Source: Ga0077530 sp035565975
GTDB taxonomy: Bacteria; Pseudomonadota; Alphaproteobacteria; Rhizobiales; Hyphomicrobiaceae
Assembly (NCBI GenBank): GCA_035565975.1
Contig: DATMRT010000059.1
Location: 1 to 38,800 of the forward strand
Length of the DNA stretch: 38,800 nt
Direction: 5' to 3'
The position numbers and the translations under genes were made by a program. Below the pieces are notes generated by a model. It was not told where the DNA came from. It was given only the letters and a program-made list of their open reading frames with translations, and did no database searches. Positions 19,284 to 26,273 of this stretch are shown here, one piece after another; the first letter of the stretch is position 1; each line of letters starts with the position of its first letter.

Positions 19284-20870
19284 CTATTCTTCGCTTACGC
19301 TCATCGCGATCGTGTACTCGTCAGCGCGCGGCGTGTACTTCAGGCCTTTGCGCGCCGCCCACGTGTTGAGCTGGTAGTGGGAAACGATGACCGCGACATC
19401 CTCGATCGCGATCTCGCTCGCCTTCGCCAGCAGTTCACCGCGCTTGGCATCGTCCACGGTGGCGAGCGCTTGCTGGATGGTCTTGTCGAGTTCCGGATTC
19501 GAATAGCGGCCGCGGTTCACGGCGCCCAGACCCTTGGACTTGTCGTAGGTCGCAACGAGCGACTTCAGCGGAGACGACACCTCACCGGTACCGGCGCCCC
19601 AGCCCAGCAGCATGAAGCTGAACTCCGGCTTGCCGTCGGCGCCTGTGCTCGCGCGCTTGAAGTAAACGGAACTCGGCATGGTCTCGACCTTGGTCTCGAC
19701 GCCGACACGCGTGAACATCTGGGCGACAGCCTCGGCCATGCGCGCATCATTGATGTAGCGGCCATTGGGCGAATGGAGCGTCATCTTGAAGCCCTTGGGC
19801 AGACCGGCCTCGGCCAGGAGCTTCTTCGCGCCCTCGGGATCGAAGGCGACGGGCTTCAGCTTCTTCGACGTACCGAAGAACTCGTCGGCGAGGAACTGGG
19901 AGGCCGGAACCGCCGCCTTCTCCATCAAGCGATCGACGATCGCGGGCCGATTGATCGCCTTGGACAGAGCGAGGCGTACGCGCTTGTCCTTCAGCGGGTT
20001 CTTGATCTTCGAGCCGTCGTTGGCCGTGATGAACGGAGACTCGTCGCGCCAATGATCCATGTGGAAGTAGATCACGCGGTTCGACAACCCCTGCCCCAGC
20101 GTGACCTTGCTGTCGCCCTTGAGCCGCTCGATATCGGTGGTGGGCACTTCCTCGATGACGTCCACGTCACCTGCGAGGAGCGCCGAAATGCGCGACGGCC
20201 CTGTCTTGATCGGCCGGATGATCACCTTCGTCCACTCAGGCTTCTTGCCCCAGTAGTCCTCGTTGCGCACGAGAACGTAACGGTCGCCCTTCACGAACTC
20301 CGAAAACTTGTAGGGCCCCGTGCCGATCGCCGCCTTGCCCGCGTTGAAATCGTCGGTCTTGGCACCGCTCGCATTCTTCTTGGAGATGATAGCGATGGTG
20401 GCCAGGTCGTTCGGCATCAGCGGATAGGGCGCCGGAGTCGTGATGCGGATCGTGAGATCGTCGACCTTCTCGAACTTCTTGCCCTTCACGTAGGTCGAAA
20501 AGCTGCCGGGGCTGTTCTCCACGTTCGGCGCGCGCTCCATCGTGAAGATGACATCGTCGGCCGTGAACGGCGAGCCGTCGTGCCATTTGACGCCAGGGCG
20601 CAGCTTGAACTCCCACGTGTTGTCATCGATCGTCTTCCAGCTCGTCGCCAACCCCGGGATGGGCGTCATCTTGGGATCGAACTGCACGAGCCGCTCGAAG
20701 ACGTGCGACGTCAATGCATTGTTGGGTGTCAGGTTGTGAAAGTGGGGGTCCATCGACGAAGGCTCGGCGGCCAGCGCCATCCTGAGATCCTTGGCCGATG
20801 CCGAAAGTGGTGCGGCAAGCATCAGTCCAGCAGCCACCAGTGCCATCAGGATTGTCTTCGATCGGTACAT
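19284..20870 (-). CDS. Peptide ABC transporter substrate-binding protein (family 5)
   Basis: A 528-residue periplasmic solute-binding protein of the DppA/OppA family. A signal peptide occupies about 1-26 (cleavage after SASA), and the mature protein starts KDLRMALAAEPSSMDPHF, the typical family 5 opening. Other signatures are PGVKWHDGSPFTADDVIFTMER and RLALSKAINRPAIVD. It should deliver peptides or another small oligomer to the four downstream membrane and ATPase subunits; substrate class cannot be read from sequence. The ATG is preceded by AGGAGGGGAG, the strongest ribosome binding site of the operon, as expected for the most abundant subunit. Confidence 0.93.
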   Translation of the reverse strand: MYRSKTILMALVAAGLMLAAPLSASAKDLRMALAAEPSSMDPHFHNLTPNNALTSHVFERLVQFDPKMTPIPGLATSWKTIDDNTWEFKLRPGVKWHDGSPFTADDVIFTMERAPNVENSPGSFSTYVKGKKFEKVDDLTIRITTPAPYPLMPNDLATIAIISKKNASGAKTDDFNAGKAAIGTGPYKFSEFVKGDRYVLVRNEDYWGKKPEWTKVIIRPIKTGPSRISALLAGDVDVIEEVPTTDIERLKGDSKVTLGQGLSNRVIYFHMDHWRDESPFITANDGSKIKNPLKDKRVRLALSKAINRPAIVDRLMEKAAVPASQFLADEFFGTSKKLKPVAFDPEGAKKLLAEAGLPKGFKMTLHSPNGRYINDARMAEAVAQMFTRVGVETKVETMPSSVYFKRASTGADGKPEFSFMLLGWGAGTGEVSSPLKSLVATYDKSKGLGAVNRGRYSNPELDKTIQQALATVDDAKRGELLAKASEIAIEDVAVIVSHYQLNTWAARKGLKYTPRADEYTIAMSVSEE

Positions 20871-20931
20871 TCGGTCTCCCCTCCTCTGCGCGGAGTTCAA
20901 TGTCTCCGCTGGTCGTGCGTAAACAACTGCG

Positions 20932-20957
20932 CCGGGCGGGCCAGAAGGCCCGTCCGG
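20932..20957 (-). terminator. GC-rich hairpin between the M15 gene and the peptide operon
   Basis: An 11-bp stem with one A/C mismatch closes a TTCT loop on the minus strand (CCGGACGGGCC / GGCCCGCCCGG). It lies about 60 bases after the M15-type peptidase stop and about 60 bases before the substrate-binding protein start. Only a weak T-rich run (GTTGTTT) follows, so it may be a modest terminator or a leader structure for the transporter mRNA. Confidence 0.4.
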
Positions 20958-21015
20958 TCATGCGCGCACCGTATCATAAGATGCGCTTGTGCCAAGCGGA
21001 TCGGCCGGCCGGCTG

Positions 21016-21684
21016 CTACCAGGTGCGGCGGGATCCCGTATCGATGTGGAAGAAGCCCCGACGATAGAACTTGAGACCGCCGACCGACGGATGGCTGCGC
21101 AGGAAGGCGTACACGCCGCGCGCCCCACGGCCATGGACCCTGAAGTCGACGGCATTGCCCGAAAGATGGTGTGAGCGGTGGGCGCCGCCAACGCGCGCAT
21201 TGTGCCGGCGGCTGCGGCACGTGGAGTTGACCGTGACAGGCCCGAAGTTGCTGGCGACCTGATATACCACCGCCCTGAGACTCGAGTTCAGGCACCCCGA
21301 GTTGGCGACCCATTTCACGCCGCCGCCCGAAAGGCTGCGTCCGAGCTCCGGCTTTGGCTGGTAGCCGCCACCGAGACTCGCGACCCGAACGCCCTTGCGG
21401 TGCCTGGTGCTCGCGGTCTTGCGCGTCCTTTTGCTCTTCCGACTCGAAATGCGGCGGCTGCCGCCGGTGAGGCTCTCCCGCGCCCGTTCCGTCCTGCTGG
21501 CGCCGAGCCGCATACGACGGGCCGATTTATGCGGTTGCTCGGATGACGCGAAGGACTTCTCGAGCCACCTATCGATATTCTGCGCTTGCGCACTACCCGA
21601 GCCGAACGTTGCCAGCGCTGCACCGAGCACAACAAATCCCCCGACCGCCACCATCCGGCGGCAGCTTCCGATAAATGCACGCAT
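21016..21684 (-). CDS. M15/YcbK-type (DUF882-like) cell-wall peptidase
   Basis: A 222-residue exported protein. A signal peptide spans about 1-34, followed by a long basic, Ser/Arg-rich linker to about residue 110. The C-terminal domain has the zinc-peptidase motifs of the M15 family: HLSGNAVD (His173, Asp180) and FFHIDTG (His213, Asp215), ending in a Trp as in YcbK-like proteins. These enzymes act on peptidoglycan cross-links. The basic linker could hold the protein on the cell wall (inference). A weak ribosome binding site AGGGGAG sits ten bases upstream. TTAAC-rich sequence further upstream may be regulatory. Confidence 0.85.
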   Translation of the reverse strand: MRAFIGSCRRMVAVGGFVVLGAALATFGSGSAQAQNIDRWLEKSFASSEQPHKSARRMRLGASRTERARESLTGGSRRISSRKSKRTRKTASTRHRKGVRVASLGGGYQPKPELGRSLSGGGVKWVANSGCLNSSLRAVVYQVASNFGPVTVNSTCRSRRHNARVGGAHRSHHLSGNAVDFRVHGRGARGVYAFLRSHPSVGGLKFYRRGFFHIDTGSRRTW

Positions 21685-21805
21685 TGTACGCGTACTCCCC
21701 TAGAGCGGTGGGCCCTCCCGTTCCGGGTTTTCACCGGTTCGGCAGTGCCCATGAGTGATCAGCCCCCGCTGAGGGGATCAGGGGTAGGGGGCGCGCTAGG
21801 CGATG

Positions 21806-21834
21806 TTAAGGCCTTGTTTAGGTTGATGGTTAAC
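21806..21834 (-). promoter_or_regulatory. TTAAC-type motifs upstream of the M15 peptidase gene
   Basis: On the plus strand TTAA-N7-TTTA (21806-21820) is one base from the CtrA consensus TTAA-N7-TTAA, and GTTAAC lies at 21829-21834, which on the minus strand reads GTTAACCAT, like the CtrA half-site. They are 120-150 bases before the peptidase start. Control by CtrA would suit a cell-wall enzyme, but the match is imperfect. Confidence 0.25.
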
Positions 21835-21856
21835 GGGTGCTTGTCCCAGAATGAGG

Positions 21857-23185
21857 CTAACCGGCCTCGTGGAAGCGGACGGGCTCGCCTATGGAGGGGG
21901 TCAGTATTTCCCCATCCCACATGACCGCGTTCCCGCGCACGAACGTGCCAACCGGCCAGCCGCGGACGGTGCCACCGTCGTACGGAGTCCACCCCGCCCG
22001 TGACTTGATCCAGTCGTTCGTAATGGTCATCGTGCGCTTCAGATCCACGACCGTCAGATCGGCGTCGTAGCCGACGGCGATCCGGCCCTTGCCGACGATT
22101 CCGAACAGCCGCGCCGGCCCGTGGCTCGTCAGATCGACGAAGCGCTGGAGCGTCAGGCGGCCGGCATTGACGTGGTCCAGCATGACAGGGACCAGCGTCT
22201 GGACCCCGGTCATGCCCGAGTGGCTCTCCGGATAGGGATGGTCCTTCTCCTCGCGCGTGTGCGGGGCGTGATCGGAGCCAAGTACGTCGACCGTGCCGTC
22301 CGCAATGCCCGCCCAGAGCGCCTGGAGGTGGCGGCCATCGCGGACTGGAGGGTTCATCTGGGCGTAGGTGCCGAGGCGCTCGTAGCAGTCAGGCGCCATG
22401 AGCGTGAGGTGGTGGGGGGTGACCTCGACGCTGGCCCACGCTTTGTGCTCGCCAAGATAGGCCATCTCCTCGGCCGTCGAGACATGCAGCACATGAACGC
22501 GCTTGCGGTAACGCTCGGCGAGGCGCACCAGCCGGTCCGTGGCAATCATGGCCGCCGTCTCGTCGCGCCAGATGGGATGCGACGAGGGATCGCCATGACG
22601 GCGCAGCCCGGCCCGCTCCCTGAGGCGCGCCTCGTCCTCGGCATGGAAGGCCGCGCGCCGTGAGATGGCGGCAATCACGCGCTCGAGCGTCGCCTCGTCC
22701 TCGATGAGCAGGTCCCCGGTCGAGGCTCCCATGAAGACCTTGATGCCGGCCGAGGCCTCGAGCCGCTCGAGATGCGGGATTTCGCCGACGTTCTCCCGCG
22801 TACCACCCACGTAGAAGGCGAAGTCGCAGTGCATCCGCCCCTGGGCTCGCGAGACCTTGTCGGCGAGCGTCTCCTCGCTTGTCGTGAGCGGTTTCGTGTT
22901 CGGCATCTCGAAGACCGCGGTCACCCCGCCGCTCACGGCGGCGAGACTACCGGTCGCCAGATCCTCCTTGTGCTCAAGCCCCGGCTCGCGGAAGTGGACC
23001 TGCGTGTCGATCACACCCGGAAGAACGTGCAGGCCCTTGGCATCGATCACCTCTTCCGCCCGCCCGCCGGAGAGGTCGCCGATGGCCGCGATGCGCCTTC
23101 CGATGACGCCGATATCGCGCACGCCCTCGCCGTCGTGATTGACGACGGTTCCCCCCTTGAGGATAAGGTCGAACTGCTCTGCCAT
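21857..23185 (-). CDS. Dihydroorotase-like amidohydrolase
   Basis: A 442-residue amidohydrolase of the dihydroorotase family (ring closure of carbamoyl-aspartate to dihydroorotate in pyrimidine synthesis). Family features are GVIDTQVHFREPG, FEMPNTKPLTT, GIKVFMG with the candidate metal-bridging Lys, VHVLHVSTAEE, EVTPHHL, and GSDHAPH with the catalytic Asp. The usual D-x-H-x-H motif reads D-T-Q-V-H here, so the first metal His is Gln. That raises doubt about classic activity; a second, catalytic pyrC elsewhere is possible. GGAGG lies five bases before the ATG at 23185. It diverges from the ygfZ-like gene, an arrangement recurrent in Hyphomicrobiales. Confidence 0.85.
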   Translation of the reverse strand: MAEQFDLILKGGTVVNHDGEGVRDIGVIGRRIAAIGDLSGGRAEEVIDAKGLHVLPGVIDTQVHFREPGLEHKEDLATGSLAAVSGGVTAVFEMPNTKPLTTSEETLADKVSRAQGRMHCDFAFYVGGTRENVGEIPHLERLEASAGIKVFMGASTGDLLIEDEATLERVIAAISRRAAFHAEDEARLRERAGLRRHGDPSSHPIWRDETAAMIATDRLVRLAERYRKRVHVLHVSTAEEMAYLGEHKAWASVEVTPHHLTLMAPDCYERLGTYAQMNPPVRDGRHLQALWAGIADGTVDVLGSDHAPHTREEKDHPYPESHSGMTGVQTLVPVMLDHVNAGRLTLQRFVDLTSHGPARLFGIVGKGRIAVGYDADLTVVDLKRTMTITNDWIKSRAGWTPYDGGTVRGWPVGTFVRGNAVMWDGEILTPSIGEPVRFHEAG

Positions 23186-23311
23186 GCCGGCCTCCAGGAA
23201 CGCCATCATACTTGCTGCGCCGCCGCACGCGACTTGCCCCCGGCGCGAGATACCCCAGATAGGAAGGGTGCGCCAGCCGCCCGAGGCCCGCGGAGCGGGA
23301 GATACGATGAA

Positions 23312-24193
23312 ATGAGCACCACTGTTGTCGCGCCGCTCGCCCGTCGTGGCGCGGTCTCGCTGACGGGACCCGATGCCGTCGATTTTCTGGACAATCTGGT
23401 CACCAACGACGTGACAGGCATGTCCGCGGGAGAAGCGCGCTTTGCCGGCCTCCTCACGCCGCAAGGCAAGATCCTCTTCGAGTTCTTCGCGCTCAGAACC
23501 TCGGACGGTTGGCTGCTCGACACGCTGGCCGATCGTAGCGCCGATCTGATCAAGCGGCTGACGATGTACAAGCTCCGGGCGAAGATTACGCTTGCCGACG
23601 TCGCGGATCAGTATGGGATCGCAGCGGCCTGGGGACCGGCGGCCCCCGCTGCCGTCCACGGTGGCTGGTCGTATCTCGATCCGCGCGACGCTGAGCTCGG
23701 CTGGCGTCTCATCTTCCCGCGCGCCCAGCGCGCGAGCCTGTCGGGGGAGGTTGTACCGGCGGAGATGTATGATGAGCGCCGCGTTGCGCTCGGCATCGCG
23801 GAAGGGGGCCTCGACTATGTCCTCGGCGACACCTTTCCGCACGAAGCCAACTACGACCGCATCCATGGCGTTTCCTTCACGAAAGGATGCTTCGTCGGCC
23901 AGGAGGTTGTATCGCGCATGCAGAACAGGACGCTCGTGCGCAAACGCGTGACCATGATCACAGGCACGGAGCCGCTCGCCACGGGCACCGAGATCCGCCT
24001 CGGCGCGGCCGCCTTGGGTACTGTCGGCTCGGTTGCAGGTCCGCACGGCCTCGCATTGCTCAGGATCGATCGCGCCGCGGAGGCCGCTGACAAAGGCGAA
24101 CCCCTCGTCGCTGGCACCTCGACGATCACCGTCGATGCAGCGTCGCTCGACTGCTATCGGGCAAGTGCAGCAGCAAGGGCCTCCACACCATGA
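23312..24193 (+). CDS. ygfZ: YgfZ/CAF17-type folate-binding protein
   Basis: A 293-residue relative of YgfZ/Iba57, which uses folate to support assembly or repair of certain iron-sulfur clusters in the cytoplasm. The family signature KGCFVGQE begins at residue 191 and carries the conserved Cys. The N-terminal barrel segment (VSLTGPDAVDFLDNLVTND, LLTPQGKILFEF) resembles aminomethyltransferase (GcvT). The ATG follows a GGGAG about ten bases upstream. Its stop overlaps the tag start as ATGA, so ygfZ, tag and the HD hydrolase gene form one operon. Confidence 0.92.
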   Translation: MSTTVVAPLARRGAVSLTGPDAVDFLDNLVTNDVTGMSAGEARFAGLLTPQGKILFEFFALRTSDGWLLDTLADRSADLIKRLTMYKLRAKITLADVADQYGIAAAWGPAAPAAVHGGWSYLDPRDAELGWRLIFPRAQRASLSGEVVPAEMYDERRVALGIAEGGLDYVLGDTFPHEANYDRIHGVSFTKGCFVGQEVVSRMQNRTLVRKRVTMITGTEPLATGTEIRLGAAALGTVGSVAGPHGLALLRIDRAAEAADKGEPLVAGTSTITVDAASLDCYRASAAARASTP

Positions 24194-24798
24194 CCAACGT
24201 TGAGCCCATTCGCTGTACGTGGCTCGGCATTGCCGACGCGGAGTACACGCGCTACCACGACGAGGAGTGGGGCGTGCCCAAGTCCGATGACCGGGCCCTC
24301 TTCGAGAAGCTCATTCTGGAGGGGTTCCAGGCGGGTCTCTCGTGGCTCACGATCCTCAGGAAGCGCGAAAACTTCCGCAAGGCCTTCCACAACTTCGACG
24401 CCGAGCGGGTCGCACGATTAAACGCCCGCGACATCGAGCGCTTGATGGGTGACGCCGGCATCATCCGCAACAGGGCCAAGATCGAGGCAACCATCGAGAA
24501 CGCGCAGGCCTACTTGCGTCTCAGGGAGCGCATCAGCCTCGGCAAGTTCCTTTGGGACTTCCTCGAGGGCAAGCCGCTCGTTCATGAGCGGCGGACCATG
24601 CGCGACATCCCCCCTGAGAGCCCGGAATCCAAGGCCATTTCGAAGGCCCTCAAGAAGGAGGGCTTTCGCTTCGTCGGGCCAACGACCGTCTATGCCTTCA
24701 TGCAGTCCTCGGGCTTTGTGAACGATCACCTCGTCGACTGCCACCGGCACGCGCCGTGCGCGGCCCTGCAGCGCAAGTTCAAGGCACCGAAGAAATGA
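24190..24798 (+). CDS. tag: DNA-3-methyladenine glycosylase I
   Basis: A 202-residue base-excision repair enzyme that removes 3-methyladenine from alkylated DNA. The zinc-binding residues of Tag are present: Cys9 (RCTW), His23 (RYHDEEWG), and the C-terminal His and Cys in VNDHLVDC. The substrate pocket motif LEGFQAGLSW (43-52) with its Glu is intact. Length matches E. coli Tag (187). It is joined by four-base overlaps to the ygfZ-like gene before it and the HD hydrolase gene after it. Confidence 0.95.
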   Translation: MTNVEPIRCTWLGIADAEYTRYHDEEWGVPKSDDRALFEKLILEGFQAGLSWLTILRKRENFRKAFHNFDAERVARLNARDIERLMGDAGIIRNRAKIEATIENAQAYLRLRERISLGKFLWDFLEGKPLVHERRTMRDIPPESPESKAISKALKKEGFRFVGPTTVYAFMQSSGFVNDHLVDCHRHAPCAALQRKFKAPKK

Positions 24799-25436
24799 GC
24801 GGCACGTACCGAGAGGGCGAGCGGCCCCGCGCCTGGCAGCGGATGCTCTCCGGCCGCCGCCTCGACCTGCTCGCGCCGTCCCCGGATGACATCGCCATCG
24901 AGGACATCGCGCACGGACTTGCCCGCGTCGCGCGCTGGAATGGCCAGACGTCAGGCGAGTACGCCTTCTCTGTTGCCGAGCACGCGGTGCTCGTCGAGCA
25001 GATCGCGAGTACGCTCAATGCCGAATGGGAGAACCGCTGGCGCCTTTCGGCCCTTTTGCACGATGCACCGGAGTATGTGATCGGCGACCTCATCAGCCCC
25101 TTCAAGGCCGCCATCGGCTTCGATTACAAGGCCTTCGAGAACCGCCTGCTCGAAGCAATTCACGAGCGCTTCGGTCTGCCGCGGCATCTGCCCGACGAGA
25201 TCAAGGCCGCCATCAAGCAGGCTGACCGCATCGCGGCTTACTATGAAGCCACACGGCTCGCCGGTTTTTCCGAGGCGGAGGCCGATCGCTACTTCGGCAT
25301 CCCCGCCGTGCCGGCGAGCCTCGCTGCACTGCTCTCGCGTCTCGAGGCCTCGCCCGTCGCCAAGGCGCAAGCGGCGTTCCTCGCGCGCTTCGAGATGCTC
25401 ACCGCCCCCGGAACCGCGGCTTCCGCTTCTCCATGA
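24795..25436 (+). CDS. HD-domain hydrolase (YfbR-like)
   Basis: A 213-residue HD-superfamily phosphohydrolase. The metal ligands are His63 (VAEHAVLV), His89-Asp90 (LLHDAPEYVIGD) and a later Asp in KQADRIAAYYEA. The pattern resembles YfbR and phage-type 5'-nucleotidases that dephosphorylate deoxynucleoside monophosphates; substrate is not certain. The ATG overlaps the tag stop. Its last 38 bases overlap, tail to tail, the end of the crotonase gene on the other strand, so the C-terminal dozen residues are constrained by both frames. Confidence 0.88.
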   Translation: MSGTYREGERPRAWQRMLSGRRLDLLAPSPDDIAIEDIAHGLARVARWNGQTSGEYAFSVAEHAVLVEQIASTLNAEWENRWRLSALLHDAPEYVIGDLISPFKAAIGFDYKAFENRLLEAIHERFGLPRHLPDEIKAAIKQADRIAAYYEATRLAGFSEAEADRYFGIPAVPASLAALLSRLEASPVAKAQAAFLARFEMLTAPGTAASASP

Positions 25437-26199
25437 AGGCGCGCCGCCCCTCGGCATAGTCCTCGCTCTCGAAGCAGGCTTCCACGAAGCGGTCGAGACG
25501 CGCCATGTCGGGATTCTCTGGGTGGGCGACCAGCTCGTCGACGGCCTCCTTGGCGGCCCGGATCGAAAGCGGGGCGTTATTCGCCATCTCTTCGGCGACC
25601 TTTCGGGTCTGAGCCTCGAGCTCGGACGACGGCACAACCGCGTTGGCGATGCCCATGGCGAGGGCGTCGGCCGCCGAGTATCGGCGTCCAGTAAAGAGCA
25701 TCTCCTTGGCCTTGGCTCCGCTCACGACGGACAGCATGGGGCGGATCCAACGCGGGTTGTACCCGATCGAGAGCTTGGCGGCAGGAATGGAGAACACGGC
25801 GTCATCCGAGACCCAGCGCATGTCGCAGCACATGGCAAGCTCGCAGCCGCCGCCGAAGCAGTATCCGTACACCATGGCGATCGTCGGCTTCGTTGCGCGT
25901 GCGACCGCCTCGAAGGCCTCGTGGTTGATCTCGTCGTAGCGGCGCGCCTCCGCACCCGTCCGGTTGCCCTCGAACTCGGAAATGTCGGCCCCGGCGGAGA
26001 ACGCCTTGGTGCCCGCGCCGCGCAGTACGATCACGCGCACGGCAGGATCGCCCTCGGCCTTGCGGATATACTGCGGCAGGGCCTCCCACATGTCGCGTGT
26101 GTAGGCATTGAGGCGCGCGGGGTTGTCGGCAACGATGGTGCAGATTCCGCCGTCGATCTGTGTGCGCAGCGTCGGCGGAAGGGGCTCGGCGGTCGGCAT
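25399..26199 (-). CDS. Enoyl-CoA hydratase/isomerase family protein
   Basis: A 266-residue crotonase-fold protein acting on an acyl-CoA. The oxyanion-hole segments FSAGADI (67-73) and FGGG (115-118) are intact, and Glu120 matches the first catalytic Glu of rat enoyl-CoA hydratase. At the place of the second catalytic Glu the sequence reads FSIPAAKLSIG, with Ala140, so simple hydration is doubtful. It may be an isomerase, hydrolase or decarboxylase of the family. The ATG at 26199 has AGGAG five bases upstream. The C terminus EKRKPRFRGR is typical. It overlaps the HD hydrolase gene by 38 bases at the 3' end. Confidence 0.9.
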   Translation of the reverse strand: MPTAEPLPPTLRTQIDGGICTIVADNPARLNAYTRDMWEALPQYIRKAEGDPAVRVIVLRGAGTKAFSAGADISEFEGNRTGAEARRYDEINHEAFEAVARATKPTIAMVYGYCFGGGCELAMCCDMRWVSDDAVFSIPAAKLSIGYNPRWIRPMLSVVSGAKAKEMLFTGRRYSAADALAMGIANAVVPSSELEAQTRKVAEEMANNAPLSIRAAKEAVDELVAHPENPDMARLDRFVEACFESEDYAEGRRAFMEKRKPRFRGR

Positions 26200-26273
26200 A
26201 TGATCTCCTGATATCTTCGGGTCCGGCGGCACTCTAACCGCATTTGCCGCTGAGAGCGCTACTGCACTGCGGC

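Noticed and set aside
20980..21000. TTGGCAC followed by TATGAT upstream of the peptide transporter operon, considered as a sigma54 or sigma70 promoter
   Set aside because: The GG-to-GC spacing does not fit sigma54, and the 11-base gap is too short for sigma70.
21754..21780. Imperfect palindrome TGATCAGC...GGGGATCA considered as a terminator of the dihydroorotase-like gene
   Set aside because: The stem has a four-base bulge and no T run follows; too weak to annotate.
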